Assembly: GCA_017933935.1 (NCBI GenBank)
Contig: JADWQK010002063.1
Span: 6,014,001-6,078,000 of the forward strand
Direction of reading: 5' to 3'
Source: Sesamia nonagrioides
Lineage: Eukaryota > Arthropoda > Insecta > Lepidoptera > Noctuidae
Length of the DNA: 64,000 bases
Of this stretch, positions 55,727 to 64,000 are shown piece after piece (position 1 is the first letter of the stretch; every line of letters begins with the position of its first letter). The position numbers and the translations under genes are program-made. The notes beneath the pieces were generated by a model that was not told the origin of the DNA, ran no database searches, and saw nothing but the letters and a program-made list of their open reading frames with translations.

Positions 55727-56022
55727 TAGCGTTGTGCTGGCCTAGTGGTTAAAACACCAGCTTCTCAAGTATGGGTCTGCGGATTCGATTCCCGGTCAGG
55801 CAAGTACTAATGTAACTTTTCTAAGTTAGAAGTATTTTCTAAGTATTTCTTGGACACCAATGTGTGATTAAAAGGTGAAGGAAAATATCTTGGGAAACCT
55901 GCACTTTTAAGTCTGAAATCGTCAACCCGCATTGAGCAAGCGTGGTGATTACGCTCAATTCTTCTCTGTATGAGAGGAGAACTGTGAATAGCAGTGGGAC
56001 GATAAAAGGTTGATGATGAAAC
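55727..56022 (+). mobile_element. tRNA-derived SINE type 2, copy 3, with 10-bp TSD
   Basis: TSD TGAGTACATA at 55717-55726 and 56023-56032. A-box-like TGGCCTAGTGGTT, B-box GATTCGATTCC, tail GGTTGATGATGAA. Confidence 0.9.
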
Positions 56023-56032
56023 TGAGTACATA

Positions 56033-56650
56033 ACCACATGTTTATTTCCAGAAAGATCATAATTAGCTCCCTATATTTAGTTATTAAACACAATAGCCTC
56101 CCCAATCTGGGTCGCAAGAGTACATATTTGCCAAAATACGAGTAAGAAAATAGGCCGATAAGACTAAAACAAAACATAATTAACCAAAGAGAATTGACTT
56201 AATGCTGTAATCTGCGGCTGGATCGAGTATCAGTAACATTGTAACAATGCTTGTTTTACGTATGATATTGTTTTGTGGCCTAATTAGATCGAAAACATCT
56301 GCGTTCTACTTTCGTCAAAAAATTACTTTTAAAAATTACTTTTGAATAAATGTGTCCAAAGCGGCCCATGACTTAGCTAACACGTGTATCTAGTTAACTA
56401 CTCTGCTTTACATAAAAGTAGCGGATTTAACAAGATTTTTACGACGTGTAAAATAACTAAATAATAGTCAAAAATTTATTAAAACCAGTGTGGTTAATTT
56501 AGGAGAATAACATGGACTTTAAACTTACAATTAATATATTATAATCTATAATTAAAACAAAATTAATAAAACAAGTAGCTACACAATTTATAACTGAAAA
56601 ATGGAACTGTTTTTGTGAATTTTAATTTCTTTTATTTGTCTCCGCCTTCT
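56033..56650. other. No gene seen
   Basis: AT-rich, no repeat recognised. Confidence 0.35.
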
Positions 56651-56835
56651 TCTTCTTCTTCAGCTTATAGAGGTCTACTTCTGGACAAAGACCTCTCCCA
56701 AGGCTTTCCACAATGACCGCTCTTGTGCTGCCCGCATTCATCGGCTTCCCACGATTTTCACCAGGTCATCGATCCACCTTGTTGGGGGCCTCCCTACGCT
56801 GCGTCTTCCGGTACGGTCATATACGGTCTCCGCCT
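56651..56835 (-). mobile_element. RTE-like LINE 3' end, copy 4
   Basis: CTTCTTCTTCTTCAGCTTAT and CAAGGCTTTCCACAATGACC are collinear with 39687-39860. Confidence 0.8.
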
Positions 56836-56949
56836 CGAATAACAGAATTATTATAAAAACATGGGCGCATTCGTGGGCAATAAAATAAAAAAGAATGTAA
56901 ACGGGATTGTGCACAACATCACATTACGAACGAATGAGAATAAAACCAT

Positions 56950-57267
56950 CTTCGTCATCTCAGCGTTAATCCCAGTCGCATCCGAAGCTTTTTCAGCTTT
57001 GGATTCTAGGGTCCACTTTATCTGCTGATTTAACTGCTGATTTTGGCTAAACTTCCATATTTTCCGTGAAGCGACTGCCGTCTGTCCTTCACAACCCGAA
57101 GGCGATATCGAAGCATTGCAGTTACTCCAACAACTCGTAACGCGCGCCATTAGATGTTCGTATGGCAACTGGGACCACGTTCTTTTCGAGGCACGACCAG
57201 ACCAGTACTACGTAGTGCCAGCAGTGCCAGCGGCTGCGTCCGCTACCGCTACGCCACGGAGGCTGTC
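56950..57267 (-). mobile_element. tRNA-derived SINE type 1, copy 3
   Basis: CATCTCAGCGTTAATCCCAG at the left is the 3' end; GCTACCGCTACGCCACGGAG at the right is the tRNA-like head. The B-box region is deleted. Confidence 0.85.
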
Positions 57268-58400
57268 AACGAATGAGAATAAAATAGTAGTACCTAATTG
57301 AATAAACCATGATGAGGGTAGTGGGGGATTAGTAATAACTACCGCGTCTTACTCTCGGATCTCGATAAGATTGGCGTTATTTCATCAACACTGTTTTCAA
57401 AACGGCAAAAAAATCGGAATGTACTAGTACGAATAATTCGAAGACACTTCACATCTAATTACCTGCAGGCTTGCGTAGATAATGACCTACTCCCTCTCAT
57501 AAGGGGGGAGGCCTATTTCCCGTCCGTGGAAATATGCTATATAGAATTAGAAAGAAAGAAAGAAAAATATTTATTGAGAGTCGTACAGAAAAATCTTAAA
57601 ACTAAAGTAAGTTCACACAATTAAGTATAAAAACAAGTTATATATAAAAAAAATAATCAGAAAGTCCCTCACGAGACCAAAAGGCTCCTATCTAAGCATA
57701 ATGCTTCGAAATTTAAATGTCACAGCGCTGGTATTCTAATAGGGCCTGGAAAGGGTCGTCCACTGCAATGGGTTGTGCAACATTTTATTTTCATTCGTGC
57801 GTAGTGTGGTCACTCCGAACGAATGAAAATAAAATGATGGCCATGAAACCAACCGTGACAAACACGCACATCCTACGTAGGATTGGACGGTCGACTTTAT
57901 ATAAGCATAGTGTAGCAGCTACACTGTAGCAGCTACACTGTAGCTGATAGACATCAAGATTAATTGGACTTAGATTTGGAAGTTATCTACTAGGAAATGA
58001 CCACATTTTTATGAAGTTAAGGAACAATAAATATAAAACTCGTTTAGAATGTGTTGTAGCCACACGCTATAGTCTATTAAAAGAAAAATATATACAGTAA
58101 AATTTGGATTTTGGTTTTGGAACTCATGTCGAGGTCCAACACTTTGGCACTGAATTATCCCGTTAGTGGGACGAAGGAATCCTCTATATCTGGGATTCAT
58201 TCTTTCGATTTTCCATCATGGTAATTGAGACAGCAAGTGAATTGTATATGCATAAACTTCTGTAATTGAGATAATAAGTCTTCTACGAAATTGCCGCTCT
58301 GCAATACTGGCCATTTCAAACCCAAATAATTTTTGTTTGGCTAAGAATTTTTATTTCAAATTAAGTTTACTTTAAAAACATGGAGTTCTTTTTCCAAAAG
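57268..58400. other. No gene; small tandem repeat
   Basis: TGTAGCAGCTACAC is repeated at about 57912-57945. GAAA repeats lie at 57550. No open frame fits a gene. Confidence 0.4.
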
Positions 58401-58414
58401 TAGTCATTTAAGTT

Positions 58415-59075
58415 AGTGTTACGTTTTCATCGTCATAATGGATACGTTAAAAATTCATTCAACGAGATGTGCCTTGCACTGCTCAACAGATACACAAATA
58501 AAGGAATTTTCAACCGCATTGTTACCTGCGATGAAAAGTGGATTCTGCTTGATACCTGCAAGCGCTCAGCAAGTTCATTGGATCCTGGTTCAGCACCTCA
58601 ATAATGCCCTAAACGAAAACTTACCTTTAGAAAAGTGTTGGTCACTGTTTGGTGGTCTAGCGCCGGTGTGATTCATCACAGCTTCTTACCAAACGGGATG
58701 AGCATTACTGCAGATGTGTAATGTGCAAAACTGAACACAATGATGGAGAAATTGGCACATCTCCGATCAACATTGGTCAATCGCTCCTCTCCATTGCTCC
58801 TGCACGATAACGCGCGACCTTATAATGCACAAAAGACGGTCTCCAAGTTGGAAGAACTGGGGTGGAAGCTCTCCGTCATCCGCCCTACTCACCAGACATT
58901 GCGCCTACAGACGACTACTTTTTCCAGAATTTGGATAACTTTTTAGCGGGAAAAAAATTCAATACCCGAGAGGCAGTAGGTACACAATGCCTTTGAAGAA
59001 TTTGTTGTTTCCCGTCCAGCAGATTTCTTTAAGAAGAGCATCAATAAAACAAAGATGAATTTATTGCATGTGTGA
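58415..59075 (+). pseudogene. mariner transposase relic
   Basis: mariner transposases carry a DD34D catalytic triad. Here NRIVTCDEKWILLDTCKRSA holds the first Asp, LLLHDNARPYNAQKTVSKL the second, and, after a frameshift, PYSPDIAPTDDYFFQNLDNF the third. The WVPH-type linker region and the N-terminal DNA-binding domain upstream are missing or unrecognisable. Stops and frame changes near 58604, 58671 and 58880 make it inactive. No terminal repeats were found. Confidence 0.82.
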
Positions 59076-59181
59076 TTACTTCGATTAATACAAATAAAAA
59101 TTACTTGAAATAATTCGTTTACATTTTTTCATATAAAACGGCAATTTCATAGGTAAAGACCTAATAATATCCTGTTTGTTG

Positions 59182-59455
59182 TCCTCCGTGGCGCAGCGGT
59201 CAACACGCCTGCCTGCCACGTGCAGGCCTCGGGTTCGATCCCCGGCCAGGTCATGATGGAAAACGATCTTTTCCTGATTGGCCTGGGTCTTGAATGTTTA
59301 TCTATGATGCCATATTTATAATAGATACATATACCTTATGTATCTATTATAAATATGGCATCATTGAGTTAGTATCCCATAACACAAGTCTCGAACTTAC
59401 TTTGGGGCTAGCTCAATCTGTGTGATTTTTCCGTATATATATTTATTTATTTTAT
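59182..59455 (+). mobile_element. tRNA-derived SINE type 3 with an internal hairpin
   Basis: The head CCTCCGTGGCGCAGCGGTCA has an A-box-like GTGGCGCAGCGG and the B-box GGTTCGATCCC. The body has GATTGGCCTGGGTCTTGAAT, then the hairpin, then GTTAGTATCCCATAACACAA. Confidence 0.8.
59306..59362. repeat. Perfect 25-bp hairpin inside SINE type 3
   Basis: Arms 59306-59330 and 59338-59362 are exact reverse complements with loop ATACCTT. Confidence 0.9.
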
Positions 59456-59804
59456 TTATTCTACTCACAAATTCTGTTAATGGAACCCTCTATAAATGAG
59501 ACAGATATTTATCTATACCTGGATATCTACATAAGTGAAACAACATTATAGGTCCCTTGAGGTTTCACTGTAATTTGATTTTAGGTTTATTTCTCTGCTC
59601 GAGGCCAGAATACCGATTAATTTTGTTGCTTGTAGACTGTAGTCTATTTATTTTCCTTCAACTAGTTATATTTCAGCCAAATAGCAACATTAACGTAACT
59701 GATTGTTCATTATTAAAGCGACATTTTAATTTTCATCATAGTATTCGTAAAGATTTCTTCTATAGCGGCTTGAGTGACTTCAGTTTCAAAGCGTTGCGCC
59801 ACAC
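59456..59804. other. No gene seen
   Basis: A 96-codon frame covers 59557-59847 without a recognisable family. Confidence 0.35.
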
Positions 59805-59965
59805 TAGGAATTACTCCTGTGTCTTGGGTGCGTTTACAACCATTTAAACTCACATACACAAACAGCCAGACTAGGAATAACTACCTGTAGGTCATACAAT
59901 ACAAATATTTGTTCCGTGCGGGAATCGATCCCGCGGCACGTGGCTCAGCAGTCGATCGCCCAGGC
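59805..59965 (-). mobile_element. tRNA-derived SINE type 4, best copy
   Basis: On the minus strand: TGCAGTGCCTGGGCGATCGA, a B-box-like GGGATCGATTCCCGC, then ATATTTGTATTGTATGACCT and GTTTGTGTATGTGAGTTTAA. Confidence 0.75.
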
Positions 59966-60270
59966 ACTGCACAAAACGTTTTCGTTTCACAAACTTCCAC
60001 TTTTCTTCTTCTTTTTGAATATTATTATTATGTTGTCTCAATTCAGTTGTTTTAATTAAAAATATTTTTAATTAATTATAGGTACATGTTTTAAGCAAAG
60101 AGTCTTAGGCAGACGATACATTTTTTATATTTTTGTGTAGGTATATACAAAAACAGCTGAATGCTTTTAATCTAGTACTAATAATAAACACTGCTACATT
60201 GTGCCAGGGAGATACCCTACAAGTTAAGTCGTCTCTTTCGAGACCATTCATGTATTGGTAATTTATCCTT
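59966..60270. other. No gene seen
   Basis: AT-rich. Confidence 0.35.
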
Positions 60271-60274
60271 AATA

Positions 60275-60494
60275 ATAATATAAATTGGAAAGTGAGTTTG
60301 TTTGTTTGTTTGTTCCGCTTTCACGCCGTAACTACTGAACCGATTGGTTTGAAATTTTTGAAACGTAAAGTTAAAAGTCCGGATTGTATAATAAGGTACT
60401 TTTATCCTGGAAAAAAATGATATACCCGAGGGAAATCTAAAAAACGCGATATAACCGATCCCCACGCGAGCGAAGCCGCGGGAGGAAAGCTAGT
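60275..60494 (-). repeat. Dispersed repeat E, copy 5
   Basis: Reverse orientation: AATAATATAAATTGGAAAGT ... GCTTTCACGCCGTAACTACT ... GCGAAGCCGCGGGAGGAAAG CTAGT. Confidence 0.75.
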
Positions 60495-60825
60495 CTAAAA
60501 TAATTTAATGTGATGTATGCTATTTTTAGTAAATTACCGACCATTCTACAATAGAAGATTCATAAGATCCTTTACTGTAGCCTATTCTGAATATTGTACA
60601 TTTATTTTTAAATTATTCACAGAACATTCAGTCTAGACTTACTTACTGTTTTCCAATCAACCGCAAAAAATCCTTTGTTCGAAATATTGAGTCCAAGAGA
60701 GCGTTAATTTTTAGGTCAACTTCTCAGAATTAAAACTCTGTAATGAAGATTTGGGCTGTGGAAAAAGAAAACAGCCGGGATTTGAATAATGTTTGATTTG
60801 ATGAATAACTGAAACGGAGAGTGGC

Positions 60826-61367
60826 CAGAGATTGAGCACGCCTTAGTGTCGCGACACATCTGCGGAACGTGCGGCTAAATACGCTCGCAGTGTATTTCAA
60901 GTACTTCAAGACACATCAGCCGCAATTACGCTGCGTTCGGCGTAGGACCTAACCTTCCTTGGGGCGGAGCGATGCTTTGCGCGACCGAAAGTTCGGCGGG
61001 CGTAACCGAACGTTCGGCGTGTCTTGTGCATCGCGCGCGTGGCGGTAGCGAAGAGCGGCAACGTCTTTTAAGCCCTCAATAATAGCTAATATTCAAATTA
61101 AATCCATTTTTCTGGGCAATTCAAATACGTCACAAAAAAAGCACTCCATAAAATGTCGACACAGACAGACTGACGATGACTCCACCTAACTTTCCGTGGC
61201 GTAGCGCGCTGAACAAGACGCCGCGTTTTGACCGTTTGGTTTGTCATAACAACTGAATATTGCGACTGACACTTCAGCCGCTGAGCTTTCGGCGCCGTAC
61301 GTTCTGCAGACGTGTCACTACTCTTACCGACACGGAGGTACACGGGGGCAGGCGTGCTCAATCTCTG
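60826..61367. mobile_element. 542-bp MITE candidate with long imperfect inverted ends
   Basis: CAGAGATTGAGCACGCCT at 60826-60843 is exactly inverted at 61350-61367, and similarity continues inward (GACACATCTGCGGAACGTGC versus inverted GACACGTCTGCAGAACGTAC). GC-rich interior, no ORF, no clear TSD. Confidence 0.65.
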
Positions 61368-61615
61368 TCCGCTTTTAAAACTACGATAAAAAACACTCCC
61401 TCTGTCTTTGAACATTATCATTATATTATATAATATTTGCTCTGCTTTGATGTTCATTAATTAGATGTATATATTTTGTTTAAGTTAGTATGTAGAAATT
61501 ATACACTTTATGTAGACACATATTAATTGAAATCACTGATCACTTTTACATGTCACATTTTTTTTTAACTAGCTGGAGTCGGCATTTCTTAACTGAGAAG
61601 AAAAGACAAAACAAA
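61368..61615. other. No gene seen
   Basis: AT-rich. Confidence 0.35.
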
Positions 61616-61619
61616 CTCA

Positions 61620-62235
61620 AACGCCAGGGTGTCACCATTGTGTGCATCGCCCTGAGGACACTGTGGAGCATACGGTGGAGGTCTGCCCGGCTTGAGTAGA
61701 GCACCGCCGTGTCCTTGTAGCAGCGATCGGCGGCGATCTCTCGCGTCCGACCCTGGTCCAGGCCATGGTCCGGAGCGAGAGTGCATGGCTGGCTGCCACC
61801 TCCTTTTGCGAAGCAGTGATGCGGAGCGCGTAAGGCAGCGGGAAACCCAGCGCTATCACGCCACTAGCCGTCGCAGGAGACGCCCTGGTCGGGAGACCAC
61901 ACAGAACTCCCTGCCACGGTAGGCGCGGCCCTGCGGGCGGTGAGCAGTAGGCAACTCGCCGCCCGGTAAGAACCAGGCCTCAGTCGACGGCGCGATGTGT
62001 TTCACGCGCGCCTCAAAGAGATGTCAGCACATCATGACGGGGTCCACGAAGACCGATGCCTCCTGGGTCAGGGTTACGGGTTGGTTAAACAAGAAACAGT
62101 GGTCCTGGCCGTCGCACAGGCAAGTAGAGAAAAACACGGGAGGGTTTTAGTCAGGAAAAGTGTGACACGCCCTTCCGCTCCACCCAGAGCGGGAGATGTC
62201 ATTTAATGCTTTCCCATCCCAACAAAAAAAGGACT
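61620..62235 (+). mobile_element. R1-like LINE 3' fragment, copy 4
   Basis: Homologous to 46583-45812 read in reverse; ends CCCATCCCAACAAAAAAAGG. It abuts the CR1-like fragment without a recognisable TSD. Confidence 0.8.
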
Positions 62236-62239
62236 TAAT

Positions 62240-62800
62240 ACTTTCGTTCTTCTCCTTTTCTCCTTTCACCCCTCTTTATCTCAAGAATCGCTTTCAATTT
62301 CTGTGCAACTCTCATACTAAATCTTTAAGGTCATCAGATAACTTAAAGCTCAAAATGCCTATGCATTCCACAACGTTCCTTGATAAATCTTTCACTGTTC
62401 AGGCCCCTCGTTTGTGGAATGCATTGCCAATTGAAATTAAACGCGCGCAATCGTTGCAGGAATTCAAGAGACTCGTAAGGGAACACTACTTGCCGTTATG
62501 ATCTTGTTCAACAAATACTTTTTGGCTAATTTACTTGCTTACCTGTTATGTTCAGTTTCTATGTATTAATTTTTGTATAGGTATGTATGTATTTGTGTAC
62601 CTACTTTAGTATATTTTAATAATGATGTTTGCACCAATGACAGTCCCATTTGTGGTTCCGGAATATCTGTCCATCCTTTGGTTGCCTGGAAGAGATTGCA
62701 TTAGCGATAAGGCCGCCCATTTTATTTTTTTTGTGATGAATGTTTTTTGTTCTATGTTTGATCGGTGTACAATAAAGAATATATAAATAAATAAATATAT
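62240..62800 (+). mobile_element. CR1/Jockey-like LINE 3' end with intact C-terminal frame
   Basis: PLYLKNRFQFLCNSHTKSLR, KLKMPMHSTTFLDKSFTVQA and PRLWNALPIEIKRAQSLQEF then KRLVREHYLPL and stop at about 62501, the C-terminus of insect CR1/Jockey-group RTs. The 3' UTR ends with AATAAAGAA and an (AATA)n tail near 62790. Confidence 0.8.
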
Positions 62801-63175
62801 ATATAATTTCAGCACTTCTTAATGCTTTCTCTGGGAAGAGGCGAATCAAACTCTCCAGCAGCACAGCTGTCTCTTCATTTAAAAGCACCTGACATTATAC
62901 AATAAATACTATGTATAGTAACTAACACAACAAGAACATTAAATCAAATTATTTACCATCTGTTAGCTAGCCATGCAATATAGCAGCAAATCAAAAAATA
63001 ATAATCTACAACTTTTAAGCCGCATGCGTTATCATATCACTGATCTATCGCAGTTAAATAGAAAATATAGCTAGTTTCGTTGAGATACGCTCAGAAGACG
63101 TATATTTGAAAGAACAACAAAATTAGCAAGAGTACCTACTTAAAGGTTTTTTAGAAATTGAGATTTATAAAATAC
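62801..63175. other. No gene seen
   Basis: AT-rich. Confidence 0.35.
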
Positions 63176-63177
63176 TG

Positions 63178-63505
63178 TTTTTTTTATAACTATAAATTAG
63201 TGTTAATGGTAAGCAGTGATCGTTGATAGTAAAGCGCACTAGTTTATTAAGAGCCCATTCCACAAAAAAAAACTGAGTGAATAGGAAGGACGACGACAGT
63301 TGAGCGAGGTGATGCACGACCAACGATGTTGCGCCAGAGAGAGATAGTTCTGGAGACCCTCCACGACCAAACTCCCGACATAACAACATTTGGTTCATCG
63401 TACCCGGCACACATCGCAACACAACTGCTCAGCCCCATCCTCCGTACGGCTTCATCAGACATCAGGCCGGAACACGACGAATCGCTTGGCGGCGACTTTG
63501 TCTCT
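63178..63505 (-). mobile_element. Family A composite element, copy 9
   Basis: Reverse orientation: T-run, LINE-J tail with a small deletion, the junction, then the head to GAATCGCTTGGCGGCGACTT. Confidence 0.8.
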
Positions 63506-63933
63506 TGGGTGGTAACTTTAGCCTTTTTACCGAAGAAGTATAAACAGAAGACTTTTACTGACACCCTACTGTTTATCTGCCTGTCTCCAGGCTGTATCTC
63601 ACTGACGTGTTTCTTCTGCCGCATTAACAAAAAGTGCTAAAACCATAATTAAATATTTTTCGTGTTGTATAGACTCACCCTTGGCCTTTTTTGTTATTTA
63701 TCGATTACAAAGTGTTGGAGAAGAAACGAATTGCTCTGAAAAAAAGAATAGTGTAAAAGCGTTGTTAACAAACTCTGCTAAAAATATTTTATACCTACAG
63801 TTGCGCTTTTTAATTAAAGAAGCCATTTATCTTAACCTGAGACCACTGTTTAATTATACACTGTCAATTATATACTGTCAATTATTAAGCTAATTGCCCA
63901 GGTTAAAACAATAATTCATTTTAAATAAACAAA
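63506..63933. other. No gene seen
   Basis: Contains the small direct duplication ACTGTCAATTATATACTGTC at about 63858-63880. Confidence 0.4.
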
Positions 63934-64000
63934 ATAGTTCTGGAGACCCTCCACGACCAAACTCCCGACATAACAACATTTGGTTCATCGTACCCGGCAC
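63934..64000 (-). repeat. Exact 67-bp duplicate of part of family A copy 9, runs off the window
   Basis: 63934-64000 is identical to 63344-63410, including the private variants CATAACAAC and TTTGGTTCATCG. Offset 590 bp, direct orientation. Confidence 0.9.

Noticed and set aside
61098..61457. 119-codon minus-strand frame
   Set aside because: Lies within a MITE candidate with inverted ends; composition explains the open frame.

Overview
This is a stretch of AT-rich eukaryotic nuclear genome, most likely from a moth or butterfly. The reasons are the spliced, intron-rich host gene, the absence of any prokaryote-like gene density, and the mix of repeats (Jockey-, R1-, RTE-, CR1- and R4/Dong-like LINE tails, tRNA-headed SINEs, hAT, piggyBac, mariner, PIF/Harbinger, TA-flanked MITEs and short dispersed repeats of a style common in Lepidoptera). 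The order-level assignment is an inference from repeat style, not from a marker gene.

One host gene can be supported. It lies on the minus strand and encodes a MARCH-type (RINGv/RING-CH) membrane E3 ubiquitin ligase. Three exons are visible: 32547-31710 (N-terminal low-complexity region plus the RINGv zinc domain), 18927-18772 (first transmembrane segment and loop) and 13577-13464 (second transmembrane segment, cytoplasmic tail and stop). All junctions have AG/GT borders and matching phase 0. The first exon(s), with the true start codon, are missing from what I can recognise and would lie above position 32547. The introns are 12.8 kb and 5.2 kb and are filled with transposable elements.

The rest is a layered transposon graveyard. 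1-9850: LINE tails, a (TG)n microsatellite, a complete hAT element (2741-4289, 8-bp target duplication) inside another repeat, an R1-like fragment and a CCCTGA hexamer array. 9857-11460: two head-to-head PIF/Harbinger derivatives inside a Jockey-like LINE. 11978-14454: a three-level nest of elements plus a TA-flanked MITE. 15-21 kb: copies of a composite family (called family A here) that shares the 3' tail of the Jockey-like LINE (LINE-J). 21462-24424: a 3-kb element with 28-bp inverted ends that carries an RTE fragment. 25908-30581: a hAT-like element carrying an R4/Dong-like LINE relic and a second hAT-like element, which itself carries a 1.5-kb LINE-J relic. 33090-34520: a broken piggyBac transposase split by family A. 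36-40 kb: SINEs and interrupted MITEs. 42.2-45 kb: an ORF-free structured region and a foldback element. 45.3-46.9 kb: an R1-like fragment inside LINE-J inside a dispersed repeat. 47-64 kb: more LINE tails, SINEs, a mariner relic, a long-TIR MITE and a 67-bp direct duplication running off the window end.

Several insertions can be dated relative to each other because an uninterrupted copy of the target repeat, or exact target-site duplications, are present in the same window. I found no CRISPR array, operon, intact viral genome or clearly new multi-gene system. The most unusual items are the inverted Harbinger pair, the family A/LINE-J composites, and a recurrent pattern of 13-25 bp near-perfect hairpins that look like inverted micro-duplications.
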